From Microbispora siamensis (lineage in GTDB: Bacteria; Actinomycetota; Actinomycetes; Streptosporangiales; Streptosporangiaceae), in NCBI RefSeq assembly GCF_016863095.1, contig NZ_BOOF01000075.1, positions 1 through 33,572 on the forward strand: a stretch of DNA of 33,572 nucleotides, in the 5' to 3' direction. Below the pieces are notes generated by a model. The model worked only from the letters and a program-made list of their open reading frames with translations, was not told the origin of the DNA and did no database searches. Below, in pieces: positions 6,245-13,909 of this stretch. The position numbers and the translations under genes are program-made. How positions within the stretch are numbered: the first letter of the stretch is position 1; every line of letters starts with the position of its first letter.

Positions 6245-7361
6245 GCTCGCCCGCGAGCAGGCCGAGGCTGCGGGCGAGTTGTTCGGCCTCCTTCAGCACG
6301 TCGTCCTGCCACGAGGTGAGCGGGTGCTGCGGGGAGGAGGCCCACACCTCGTCGAAGGGGTCTCCGACGCCGGTCTCGTGCCCCGACAGGGTCTCCAACA
6401 CGGCCAGGCCGCAGAACGGGACGTACACAGGGGAGTAGCCGCCCTCGTGGGACATGACGAGGCGGCCCTCGCAGACCTCCTCGGCGACGTCCATCAACTG
6501 CCGGGTCAGCGCGCGGTATCCGGCGGCCGTCACGGTCATCCGCCCCAGCGGGTCCGCCGCGGAGGCGTCGAACCCGCTCGCCACCATGACGAGTTCGGGC
6601 GCGAACGCCCGTACGGCGGGCACCACCACGCGGCGGAACGCCTCGATGTAGGCGCCGTTGCCGCATCCGGCCGGAAGGGGGACGTTGAGCGCCGTCCCCG
6701 CGCCCGCTCCTGCGCCGGTCTCCGCGAACGTGCCGCTGTGCTGCGGGAACAGGTGCTCCTGGTGGATGGAGACGGTCAGCACGTCGGGGTCCTCGTAGAA
6801 CGCCGACTGCGTCCCGTTGCCGTGGTGCACGTCGTAGTCGACGACCGCGACCCGGCGCACCCCGTGGTTGGCGCGCGCCCACTCCACGGCGACCGCGATG
6901 TTGGCGAACAGGCAGTAGCCCATCCCCCGGTCGCGCTCCGCGTGGTGTCCCGGGGGCCGGACCAGCGCGTACGCGTTGTCCGCCGCCCCCGTCAGCACCG
7001 CCTCGGTCGCCGCGATCGTCCCGCCCGCCGCCAGCCGGGCGATCTCGTACGAGCCCGGTCCGAAGGGGGACTGCCCGTCACCCGCGTCGCCGCCGCCCGC
7101 TTCGCTGAGGGCCCGGATGCGTGCCACGTGCGCGGGGCTGTGCACGCGCAGCAGGTCCTCTTCCGTCGCGGGCCGCGCCGGGACGCGCAGCAGGTGGTCG
7201 AGCAGCCCGGAGACCTCGACGAGCCCGGCGAATCGGGTCTTGGACTCCGGGCTCTCGAAGTTCCGGAATGGCTGGACGGCCCCGCCCGCGGGCAGCAACC
7301 CGGCGTGTGTGCCCGTGTCGTGCCAGGCGTAGCGCTCGTGCCAGACGTATCCGGTGGTCAT
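6225..7361 (-). CDS. Class II histone deacetylase / acetylpolyamine amidohydrolase family
   Basis: The 378-residue zinc amidohydrolase has the arginase/deacetylase-fold residues: RPPGHHAERDRGMGYCLFAN (His139/His140 dyad), VVDYDVHHGNGT (Asp177 and His179 as zinc ligands), ASGFDASAADPLG (Asp265 as third zinc ligand), and SHEGGYSPVYVPF with the transition-state Tyr. Bacterial members remove acetyl groups from acetylated polyamines or other small amides. It is the third gene of DUF3311-symporter-deacetylase (14-bp gap from the symporter), driven from a LacI-controlled promoter at 9182-9211. The layout suggests import of an acetylated compound followed by deacetylation. The substrate is unknown, and the histone wording is only a family name. 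Confidence 0.9.
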   Translation of the reverse strand: MTTGYVWHERYAWHDTGTHAGLLPAGGAVQPFRNFESPESKTRFAGLVEVSGLLDHLLRVPARPATEEDLLRVHSPAHVARIRALSEAGGGDAGDGQSPFGPGSYEIARLAAGGTIAATEAVLTGAADNAYALVRPPGHHAERDRGMGYCLFANIAVAVEWARANHGVRRVAVVDYDVHHGNGTQSAFYEDPDVLTVSIHQEHLFPQHSGTFAETGAGAGAGTALNVPLPAGCGNGAYIEAFRRVVVPAVRAFAPELVMVASGFDASAADPLGRMTVTAAGYRALTRQLMDVAEEVCEGRLVMSHEGGYSPVYVPFCGLAVLETLSGHETGVGDPFDEVWASSPQHPLTSWQDDVLKEAEQLARSLGLLAGEPTPGRT

Positions 7362-7375
7362 GGATTCCAGGCTCC

Positions 7376-8881
7376 TCACTGAGTGGGTAGGGTTTCGGCC
7401 CGGGTCACGCCGGCGACGTCGTCGAAGAGGGCGGCGATCCGGGCCTCCTCGTCCTGCGAGCGCGGCCCGAGGAACGCGATGCCGACGTAGACGGCGGTGT
7501 TGACGATCAGACCGGCCACGCCGGAGGTCAGTCCGCCGAGCCAGGGAATCGAGGTTTCGTACACCGCCTGGAGCACCGCGGCGACGGCGAAGCCGGTCAG
7601 CATGGCCGCGATCGCCCCGGTCGCGGTGCCTCGCCTCCAGAAGATGCCGAGGAAGAGCGCCGGTGCGAGCTGGCAGATGCCCTGGTAGGAGATGATCGCG
7701 AGGCTGGCCAGGCCCTGGCTGTTCGAGGTCGCGGCGGCGGCGGCCGCGGCGAGCACGGTCAACACGATCACGGCGGTCTTGGCCGCGGCGGTCTCCCGCC
7801 CGTCGTCGGGGCGGCCGTCCGTACGGCGGGGCAGCACGTCGTTGGTGATCAGCGCGCCGCAGGCCTGCATGTTGGCGTCGACGTTGCCCATGGTGGCGGC
7901 CAGGACGATGACCCCGGCCAGGGCCACGAGCACCGTGCCGCCGACGCCCGCCGTGATGAACCAGACGTGGTCGGGCGCGGCCGAGACGCCGGGGACCGTC
8001 GAGGCCAGCATGCCCAGCAGGCTCAGCGCGGTGGCGAAGACGAGGACGTAGGGCGCGATCTGCACCGCCGACCGCTTGATGACCGCCGCGCTGCGCGCCG
8101 TGAACAGCCGTACGAAGATGTCCGGCCAGCACCAGCCGCCGAGCGCGCCGGTCAGCACGATCGACATCAGGTAGAGCGGACCGGTCTCGCTGCCGGGTCC
8201 GGGCAGCGAGAAGAATGTGCCGGGGAGCCTGTCCAGGGTGTGCCCGTTCGTGAGCAACCACACCAGCAGCCCGAGGATGACGCACAACCCCAGCACGTAC
8301 GCCACCAGGCCCTGGACCATGTCGCTGACCACGACGCCGCGCATTCCCATGCGGACCGTCCAGATCTGGCGCAGCGCGAGGAAGCCGATGCCGATCAGGA
8401 TGGCGGCGTTCGCCGGCACCCGCCCGAAGGACAGGTACGAGAACACCAGGCCGAGGGACTGCAGCCCCAGGACCAGCCAGGGGAACGACGCCACGATGCC
8501 GATGACGGCGGCGACGGTCCGCACGTGGCGGGAGCCGAAGCGCAGGCCGAGGAAGTCCGCCTGGGTGCGCAGGTCGAAGCGGCGCCCCCAGTCGTGTACG
8601 CGCTGGGCCATGAAGAACATCAGCACCACGGCGAGCAGCGAATAGGGCAGGTAGTAGAAGCCGAGCACCCCCGAGCCGGCGGCCAGGCCGGTGAAGGAGA
8701 TGAAGATCGATCCGGGCAGCCATGTGTTCAGGAACGACATGGTCTGATACCAGGAGCCGAAGGAGCGTCCGGCGACCGCGTAGTCGCTGAAGTCGTGGTT
8801 CGCCCGCTTGGAGCGTTCGAGGACGACCACGATCAGCAGGAGCAGCAGGGCGATCGCGCCGTATCCGACCAGCATGTTCAC
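7376..8881 (-). CDS. Sodium:solute symporter (SSS family)
   Basis: The roughly 500-residue membrane protein has about 13 helices and typical SSS features: the DYAVAGRSFGSWYQTMSFLNTWLPGSIFISFTGLA segment, TQADFLGLRFGSR, RMGMRGVVVSDMVQGLVAYVLG and, in the helix-8 region, VIVLAATMGNVDANMQACGALITND (Na+-binding neighbourhood). GTG at 8881 overlaps the DUF3311 stop as GTGA and so is the likely start; an ATG at 8875 is two codons in. SSS members co-transport Na+ with organic solutes. The DUF3311 partner is a small subunit often encoded just upstream of such symporters. Being in one operon with a deacetylase suggests an acylated substrate; that is inference. Confidence 0.92.
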   Translation of the reverse strand: MNMLVGYGAIALLLLLIVVVLERSKRANHDFSDYAVAGRSFGSWYQTMSFLNTWLPGSIFISFTGLAAGSGVLGFYYLPYSLLAVVLMFFMAQRVHDWGRRFDLRTQADFLGLRFGSRHVRTVAAVIGIVASFPWLVLGLQSLGLVFSYLSFGRVPANAAILIGIGFLALRQIWTVRMGMRGVVVSDMVQGLVAYVLGLCVILGLLVWLLTNGHTLDRLPGTFFSLPGPGSETGPLYLMSIVLTGALGGWCWPDIFVRLFTARSAAVIKRSAVQIAPYVLVFATALSLLGMLASTVPGVSAAPDHVWFITAGVGGTVLVALAGVIVLAATMGNVDANMQACGALITNDVLPRRTDGRPDDGRETAAAKTAVIVLTVLAAAAAAATSNSQGLASLAIISYQGICQLAPALFLGIFWRRGTATGAIAAMLTGFAVAAVLQAVYETSIPWLGGLTSGVAGLIVNTAVYVGIAFLGPRSQDEEARIAALFDDVAGVTRAETLPTQ

Positions 8882-9111
8882 GACCGGCCTCCGGGGGTGG
8901 TCGCGCGCGGGCGGTCCAGCGCGTACATGACCAGGATGCCGGCGAGCACGACGGCTCCGCCGCCGACGAAGTAGAGGAGGGAGAGCGCGGGGTTCGCGCG
9001 GTTCCCGACGAACCAGTACACGGGCGGGCAGAGCGTCAGTACGACGTCGAGGATGAGCAGGGCCGCGAACAGGCCGCGCGGCCGGGGACGGGTGTGGGGG
9101 GCTTGGCTCAT
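8878..9111 (-). CDS. DUF3311 small membrane protein
   Basis: The 77-residue protein has two hydrophobic helices (about 13-35 and 44-65) separated by the DUF3311 signature: LCPPVYWFVGNRANPALSLLYFVGG. Such proteins are usually encoded directly ahead of SSS symporters and are probably an accessory subunit; no biochemical role is established. The ATG at 9111 has AAGGA 8 nt upstream. The stop overlaps the symporter start as GTGA. It is the first gene of the operon transcribed away from the LacI-type gene, starting about 70 bp downstream of the predicted -10. Confidence 0.88.
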   Translation of the reverse strand: MSQAPHTRPRPRGLFAALLILDVVLTLCPPVYWFVGNRANPALSLLYFVGGGAVVLAGILVMYALDRPRATTPGGRS

Positions 9112-9159
9112 GGCGGGTCCTTGGTGCCGTAGTGCGATGAGGTGGACCACGTTGAAGAT

Positions 9160-9175
9160 GCCGGAACGTTCCGGC
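9160..9175. promoter_or_regulatory. LacI-type operator O1
   Basis: The perfect 16-bp palindrome GCCGGAACGTTCCGGC has a central CG, as LacI-family sites do. It lies just downstream of the -10 of the minus-strand promoter (9182-9211), where bound repressor would block the DUF3311-symporter-deacetylase operon. Its centre is 34 bp from the second copy. Confidence 0.8.
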
Positions 9176-9181
9176 GTCGCT

Positions 9182-9211
9182 AAAGTAAATGCAGTCGGAA
9201 CGTTCCGGCAA
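9182..9211 (-). promoter_or_regulatory. Promoter of DUF3311-symporter-deacetylase operon
   Basis: On the minus strand, TTGCCG (9211-9206) is followed after 17-18 bp by TTACTT/TACTTT (9188-9182), a relatively AT-rich -10. One operator lies within the -35/spacer and the other just past the -10, so both flank the polymerase contacts. Confidence 0.55.
9196..9207. promoter_or_regulatory. LacI-type operator O2
   Basis: The perfect 12-bp palindrome CGGAACGTTCCG shares the GGAACGTTCC core with O1. It overlaps the -35 and spacer of the minus-strand promoter and lies 23 bp upstream of the lacI-type GTG start, so it could also give autoregulation. Confidence 0.8.
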
Positions 9212-9229
9212 GACCTCGGAGTTAACGTC

Positions 9230-10411
9230 GTGAAAAATGTCGAGGGGCGCCCGAAACCGCGGACCGGCGAGCAGGGTCCCGGCGAGCAACGTGCCAGCGA
9301 GCGGGGCGCCGCGCCGCCTCCGTCCGAAGGGGCGTCGCCGTCCGAAGGGGCGTCGGGGGCGTCGTCCGCGCCCGTCGCGGGGCCTGGCCGTTCGGTGACG
9401 ATCGTCGACGTGGCCCGGCACGCCGGGGTCTCCAAGACCACCGCCTCCGACGCGCTGTCCGGCGCGGGCCGGGTCTCGGCGCGGACCCGGGCCCGGATCG
9501 AGGAGGTCGCCGCGCGGCTCGGCTATCACCCCAACACGGCCGCCCGCCACCTGCGCAACAGCCGCGTCGGCGCGGTCGGCCTCTACCTGCCGCGCCAGGT
9601 GATGGGGACGGGTTTCTACATGGAGTTCGCCTTCGGGGTCGCCGAGCGTGCCCGGGCGGCCGGGCTCGACCTCACCCTGCTCGGACCCGACTCCAGCGGG
9701 ATCAAGGCGCCGCGGCTGCGGGTGGACGGTCTGATCATCCTGGACCCGATCCTGGACGATCCGGTCGTCGCGGACCTGCTCGGCGGGGGCGTTCCGGTGG
9801 TCACCGTGGGTCACCACCGGGGTTCCGGTCCCATGCCGCGCGGCGTCCTGAGCGCCGACCACGTGGAGACGACCAACCTGCTCCTCGAACACCTCGGCTC
9901 CCGCGGCTCCACGATGCCCGGGCTGATCGTGCCGGACGGGGACTTCCTCACCGACTGGTCGCTGACGCTGCAGGAGACCTACGAGAGGTGGTGCTCGGCG
10001 CACCGCGTGGAACCCGCCACCAGAGGGGTCGCGGTGGACGCCTCGCCCGAGACGCTCGACGCGGTCGTACGCGACCTGATGGCCTCCCGTCCCGACCTCG
10101 ACGCCCTCGTCTGCGCCCCGGACGGCAGCGCCCTGCGCGCGCTCGGCACGCTGCGGTCGCTGGGACGGCGGGTCGGTGAGGAGTTGCTGCTCGCGTCGTG
10201 CGTGGCGAGCCAGAGCCTGGAGATGTGCGATCCGCCGATCACCGCCGTCGACCTGCGCCCGCGCGTCTACGGCGCGAGCGCCGCCGAACTGCTCGCGGAG
10301 ATCCTGTCGGCGGACGGGGCCGGCGACGAGCCCATCACGCGCGTGCACCCGGCCGAGCTCCGCGTTCGCGCCTCGACCGGCTCCGAGCCCGCGGAACCCG
10401 CTCGTCCGTGA
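9230..10411 (+). CDS. LacI family transcriptional regulator
   Basis: The LacI HTH is clear (VTIVDVARHAGVSKTTASDALSGAGRVSARTRARIEEVAARLGYHPNTAARHLR) and is followed by a periplasmic-binding-like sensor domain of about 270 residues (VGAVGLYLP..., MEFAFGVAERARAAGLDLTLL, VDGLIILDP). GTG at 9230 gives 393 residues and leaves about 54 residues, rich in Gly, Ser, Glu and Pro with small internal repeats, ahead of the HTH, whereas LacI proteins normally begin within a few residues of it. A later GTG at the VTIVDV segment would remove the extension but has no good ribosome binding site. Two GGAACGTTCC palindromes between it and the divergent operon are its likely targets. The ligand is probably the symporter's substrate or a derivative (inferred). 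Confidence 0.9.
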   Translation: MKNVEGRPKPRTGEQGPGEQRASERGAAPPPSEGASPSEGASGASSAPVAGPGRSVTIVDVARHAGVSKTTASDALSGAGRVSARTRARIEEVAARLGYHPNTAARHLRNSRVGAVGLYLPRQVMGTGFYMEFAFGVAERARAAGLDLTLLGPDSSGIKAPRLRVDGLIILDPILDDPVVADLLGGGVPVVTVGHHRGSGPMPRGVLSADHVETTNLLLEHLGSRGSTMPGLIVPDGDFLTDWSLTLQETYERWCSAHRVEPATRGVAVDASPETLDAVVRDLMASRPDLDALVCAPDGSALRALGTLRSLGRRVGEELLLASCVASQSLEMCDPPITAVDLRPRVYGASAAELLAEILSADGAGDEPITRVHPAELRVRASTGSEPAEPARP

Positions 10412-10431
10412 CGGAGCCGCCGCCCCCTCGC

Positions 10432-10453
10432 GGCCCGCTCGACAGCGCGGGCC
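10432..10453 (+). terminator. Hairpin after lacI-type gene
   Basis: The inverted repeat GGCCCGC (10432-10438) / GCGGGCC (10447-10453) has an 8-nt loop and lies 20 bp past the regulator's stop. It is short and lacks a T-run, so only moderately convincing. Confidence 0.4.
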
Positions 10454-10518
10454 ACGTGATCGCGCTTGGGTAGGCTTCGGCTATGCGTTGAGTCCTGCCC
10501 GGAAGCCGGGCGCCGCCA

Positions 10519-10562
10519 TCTCCTTCGTGTCACGCGATCGAATCCGGAACTCACGAAGGAGA
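10519..10562 (+). promoter_or_regulatory. Hairpin sequestering the ribosome binding site of the kinase gene
   Basis: TCTCCTTCGTG (10519-10529) is an exact 11-bp inverted repeat of CACGAAGGAGA (10552-10562), with a 22-nt loop. The downstream arm contains the Shine-Dalgarno GAAGGAG (10555-10561) of the ATG at 10571. If the leader is transcribed, this fold hides the ribosome binding site. A second small hairpin, GCCCGG-AAG-CCGGGC, lies at 10497-10511 and a two-codon ATG-CGT-TGA at 10483-10491. This suggests post-transcriptional control, not demonstrated. Confidence 0.55.
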
Positions 10563-10570
10563 CGTTCACC

Positions 10571-11503
10571 ATGCCCCCGTCGATTCGCATCGACGTCCCC
10601 GAGGCGCTGGCCGCCTCACACAGCAAGTACGGCGGTGCGTCCGGCCGTGCCTGGATCGCGGCGCTGCCCAGGCTGGCCGCCGATTTCCTGGACCGGTGGA
10701 CGCTGCGGTTGGACGGTCCGGGGCGGCACGGCATGGCATCGCTCGTGCTGCCGGTGACCCGCGCGGACGGCACGCCCGCCGCGCTCAAGCTCCAGCCGGT
10801 CAGCGAGGAGCACGCCACGGAACCGGTCGGGCTGCGCGTCTGGGACGGCGACGGGGTGGTCCGCCTGCTCGACCACGACCCGGACACCGGCACCATGCTC
10901 CTGGAGCGCCTGGACGCGACCCGGCCGCTGTCGTCGGTGGCCGACGACACCGCCGCCCTGCGGATCCTGGCCGGGCTGCTGGAGCGCCTGGTCGCTGTGC
11001 CCGCGCCGGAGGGCCTGCGCCGCCTGGCCGACATCGCCGCCGCCATGCTCGACCAGGTGCCACGCGCCGTGCCCTCGCTGGCGGACCCGGCCGATCGGCG
11101 ACTGGTGCGGACCTGCGCGTCCGCCGTGGCCGAACTGATCGGCGAACCCGGCGACCGCCTGCTGCACTGGGACCTGCACTACGACAACATCCTCGCCGGA
11201 CAGCGAGAACCCTGGCTGGCCATCGACCCCAAACCACTCGCCGGCGACCCAGGCTTCGACCTGCTGCCGGCACTGGACAACCGGTGGGAGGAGGTGGTGG
11301 CGGCCGGTGACGTCACCCGCGCCGTACTCCGCCGCTTCGACCTGCTCACCGAAGCCCTGGGCCTGGACCGGCAACGGGCGACCGGCTGGACGCTGGGCCG
11401 CGTGCTGCAGAACGCGTTGTGGGACGTCGAGGACGGCGAGACCGCGCTGCAGCCGGCCCAGGTCGCCATCGCCACCGCCCTGCTGCGCCATCGGGCGGGC
11501 TGA
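10571..11503 (+). CDS. Aminoglycoside/hydroxyurea-type phosphotransferase (APH(6)/HUR family)
   Basis: The 310-residue kinase-fold protein begins MPPSIRIDVPEALAASHSKYGG and shows the APH_6_hur pattern. The ATP lysine region is AALKLQPV (Lys73), the catalytic loop LLHWDLHYDNILAG (Asp201, Asn206), and the metal-binding stretch WLAIDPKPLAGDPGFDLLPAL (Asp219). Known relatives phosphorylate streptomycin at the 6-hydroxyl or hydroxyurea; many genomic copies have no proven substrate. The ATG at 10571 is set by GAAGGAG 9 nt upstream, but that ribosome binding site is inside a perfect 11-bp inverted repeat. The gene converges on desD with only 10 bp between stops and no separate terminator. Resistance function is possible, not shown. 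Confidence 0.85.
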   Translation: MPPSIRIDVPEALAASHSKYGGASGRAWIAALPRLAADFLDRWTLRLDGPGRHGMASLVLPVTRADGTPAALKLQPVSEEHATEPVGLRVWDGDGVVRLLDHDPDTGTMLLERLDATRPLSSVADDTAALRILAGLLERLVAVPAPEGLRRLADIAAAMLDQVPRAVPSLADPADRRLVRTCASAVAELIGEPGDRLLHWDLHYDNILAGQREPWLAIDPKPLAGDPGFDLLPALDNRWEEVVAAGDVTRAVLRRFDLLTEALGLDRQRATGWTLGRVLQNALWDVEDGETALQPAQVAIATALLRHRAG

Positions 11504-11513
11504 CCGCGCGGAC

Positions 11514-13340
11514 CTATGGATCCACGGGGGCGAAGGGGGCGATGGGGTTGACCAGCTCGCCGGCCATCTGCAGCGCGGCCGACGGGTCGGTCAGATCCAC
11601 CATCTGCCGGTTGTCGCGCAGTTGCAGGCGGTTGAGGCACGACAGGGGATGCGTCTCGGCGAACAGGTCGTAGCGCAGGAACCGGTCCGCGAGGTGCGGG
11701 ACCGACCGCTGGTAGGCCGTCGCGCACTCGGCGACGGTCCGCCAGAAGGCCTCCTCGTCCAGCACGCCGTCCGTGGCGAGCACCGCGTTGAGGAAACGCA
11801 GGAAGCAGTCGAAGACGTCGGTGAAGATCGACAGCAGCCGGTGTTCCTCGGGCACCTCGGCGCGGATCCTGGCGACCTCGGGCGGCAGGTCCGCGTCCGG
11901 GTCCATCACCACGATCTCCTCGGCGATGTCCTTGAAGATCACCCGTTCCACCGCGCCGCCGTCGAGGACCAGGATGACGTTCTCGCCGTGCGGCATGAAC
12001 GCCAGGTCGTACGCGTAGAAGGCGTGCAGCAGCGGGACGAGGTACGCGTCGAGGTAGCGCCGCAGCCACACCTCGGGGGCGAGACCCGACTGCTCGATCA
12101 GCGCCGCCGCGAACGACCGCCCGTCGTCATCGACATGCAGCAGGGAGGCCATGGTCGCCAGGCGGCGGCCCGGCTCCAGACCGGCGACCGGGCTCTCCCG
12201 CCACAGCGCCGCCAGCATCTTCCGGTAGGGCGAGTAGCGGTCGGTGGCCGCCTCGTACAGGCGGTTGCGGTAGCCGACGGCCGCCCGCTCGCGGATGATC
12301 GTCAGGCGGGTCGCGCGGAGGACCTCGTCATCCCTGATCAGGTCGGCGAGCCAGTCGTTGATCGCGGGGGTGCCCTCCATGTACGCCGCCGACAGGCCCC
12401 GCATGAAGCCCATGTTCAGCACCGACAGCGCCGTCTTGACGTAGTGCTTCGACGGCGCGCTCGCGTTGAAGAACGTGCGCACCGACTGCTGGGCGAGGTG
12501 CTCGTCGTCGCCGGGACCCAGGCAGACCAGCCGCCGTTCGGCGACCTCGGCGGCGAACGTCACCGAGATCCGGTTCCACCACTGCCAGGGGTGCACCGGC
12601 ACGAGCAGGTAGTCGGCCATGTCGAGCCCCAGGCCGGCCAGCGTGGCCGCGAAGCGGGCCAGGACCTCCTCGCCGAGTTCGCCGCGCATCAGCCGTTCGT
12701 AGTCGATGTCGCGCGAGCAGGTGAACGTGGTGTGGTCGCGGTGGGCGGCCAGCCAGATCAGCCGTACGGGCGCGGCGGCCTCGGGGGCGTACCGGTGGTG
12801 GTCGTCGATCCCGTAACCGATCCGGCCGCTGTTGGCCACGAAGCACGGATGGCCCTCGGTCATGGCGGCCTCGATCTCCTGGAAACCGGCCTTCGCCAGC
12901 TCGGCCGCGCCGACCGGCGGGCGGCTCAGCTTGTACGCGAGGCTCGCCAGCGTGGAGGTGATCTCCTCCAGGTAGACCGGGAGGACCTCGTCGCTCAGCC
13001 CGAGCGGGCCGCGCATCTCGGTGACGAACTCCAGCGCGTCCAGCGGCAGGGTCTCGCCGGAGAGCCGGTGGCGGGTGACCTCGCCGATGTGCCAGTGGTC
13101 GAGGGACATCACGGTCGCGGTGAAGCGATACTCCACCTCGCCCCGCCCGCAGTCGCCGCGCACGGCGAAACGGCCGTCGCCGAGCGGCCGCGGGGTGAGC
13201 AGCCGCTCGTGGGCGAACTCGGCGAGCGCCTTGCGCACCAGCCGCCGGTTGGCCCGCTCCCACAGCTCCGGCGTGAGGTGGGAGACCACCTCGACCGGGT
13301 TCATCGCCTCGACCGGGTTCACGGCATCGATCGGGTTCAC
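11514..13340 (-). CDS. desD: NIS siderophore synthetase DesD (IucA/IucC family)
   Basis: The roughly 608-residue NRPS-independent synthetase has the family's signatures: GHPCFVANSGRIGYGIDDHHRYAPEA, LLVPVHPWQWWN, NASAPSKHYVKTALSVLNMGFMRGLS, FMPHGENVILVLDGG and VIFKDIAEEI. DesD adenylates succinyl-hydroxycadaverine carboxylates with ATP and joins three units into desferrioxamine-type trihydroxamates. It is the last gene of desABCD. The start is uncertain: GTG at 13340 overlaps the desC stop as GTGA, but the first 18 codons are three tandem 18-bp repeats, each beginning with a usable start codon (GTG, GTG, ATG). Assignment is firm from sequence and gene order; the exact product (B, E or arylated) cannot be read from DNA. 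Confidence 0.95.
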   Translation of the reverse strand: MNPIDAVNPVEAMNPVEVVSHLTPELWERANRRLVRKALAEFAHERLLTPRPLGDGRFAVRGDCGRGEVEYRFTATVMSLDHWHIGEVTRHRLSGETLPLDALEFVTEMRGPLGLSDEVLPVYLEEITSTLASLAYKLSRPPVGAAELAKAGFQEIEAAMTEGHPCFVANSGRIGYGIDDHHRYAPEAAAPVRLIWLAAHRDHTTFTCSRDIDYERLMRGELGEEVLARFAATLAGLGLDMADYLLVPVHPWQWWNRISVTFAAEVAERRLVCLGPGDDEHLAQQSVRTFFNASAPSKHYVKTALSVLNMGFMRGLSAAYMEGTPAINDWLADLIRDDEVLRATRLTIIRERAAVGYRNRLYEAATDRYSPYRKMLAALWRESPVAGLEPGRRLATMASLLHVDDDGRSFAAALIEQSGLAPEVWLRRYLDAYLVPLLHAFYAYDLAFMPHGENVILVLDGGAVERVIFKDIAEEIVVMDPDADLPPEVARIRAEVPEEHRLLSIFTDVFDCFLRFLNAVLATDGVLDEEAFWRTVAECATAYQRSVPHLADRFLRYDLFAETHPLSCLNRLQLRDNRQMVDLTDPSAALQMAGELVNPIAPFAPVDP

Positions 13341-13344
13341 GGCA
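13291..13344. repeat. Three tandem 18-bp repeats at the desC/desD junction
   Basis: Units at 13291-13308, 13309-13326 and 13327-13344 share the core TCGA[CT]CGGGTTCA with small differences. On the coding strand they encode MNPIDA, VNPVEA and MNPVEV at the DesD N-terminus. The last unit spans the GTGA overlap with desC, and each unit carries its own possible start codon. Confidence 0.8.
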
Positions 13345-13909
13345 TCGCCTTCCGGGTCGCGGTCAGGAACCTCTCCCGGGTGCAGACGCTCAGCAGGGCC
13401 TCCTTCTCCGGCTTGGCGACCGTGCCGAGGACCTCGAAGCCGACGGCCGCGTTGAGCGCGTGCACCGCCGTGTTGCGCACGTCGGGCTCGACCACCACCC
13501 GCCGGGTCGCGGGATCGGCGAACAGCAGCTCCATGACCGTGGTGATCACGGCCAGGGTGAAGCCGTGGATCGGGGTCTGCGCGGGCGCGCACAGGAAGTG
13601 CATGCCGACGTCGCCCTCCTCGGCGTCGTAGCGCCCCGCCAGCTCGACCCGGGCGGGGTCGTAGCTCTCGGCCAGGAAGGCCGGGCGGCCGTTCACCAGC
13701 CCGAGGAACGCGTCGCGGTGCGGGTGTTCGACGATCTCGCGGTATTCCTTCTCCACGCGGGCGACGTCGGCGTCCTGCATCATCCAGAACACCGCCTTGG
13801 GGTGGGTGACCCAGGCGTGCACGACCGGCGCGTCGGCCTCCGGGTCGAGCCGGCGTACGGCGAGCTCGCCGACCCGGTCGTCGGTGCGGCGGAACACGAT
13901 GTCACTCAT
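13337..13909 (-). CDS. desC: Acyl-CoA N-acyltransferase DesC (siderophore GNAT)
   Basis: The 190-residue GNAT is of the IucB/AlcB type: LAVRRLDPEADAPVVHAWVTHPKAVFWMMQDADVA, FLAESYDP, GDVGMHFLCAPAQTPIHGFTLAVITTVMELLF and VVVEPDVRNTAVHALNAAVGFEVLGTV. DesC acylates N-hydroxycadaverine using succinyl-CoA, acetyl-CoA or other acyl-CoAs, making the DesD substrates. The ATG at 13909 overlaps the desB stop as ATGA, and its own stop overlaps the first desD start as GTGA. Its position between the monooxygenase and the synthetase is the conserved des order. A second GNAT of the same superfamily at 23194 may share or diversify acyl transfer. Confidence 0.94.
   Translation of the reverse strand: MSDIVFRRTDDRVGELAVRRLDPEADAPVVHAWVTHPKAVFWMMQDADVARVEKEYREIVEHPHRDAFLGLVNGRPAFLAESYDPARVELAGRYDAEEGDVGMHFLCAPAQTPIHGFTLAVITTVMELLFADPATRRVVVEPDVRNTAVHALNAAVGFEVLGTVAKPEKEALLSVCTRERFLTATRKAMP

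Noticed and set aside
10483..10491. ATG-CGT-TGA as a leader peptide of the kinase gene
   Set aside because: Two codons with no clear ribosome binding site cannot be supported as a gene; it is only noted in connection with the leader hairpin.
11307..13631. 774-codon plus-strand open frame across desD
   Set aside because: It is the reverse-complement shadow of desD, with no domain resemblance and skewed composition.
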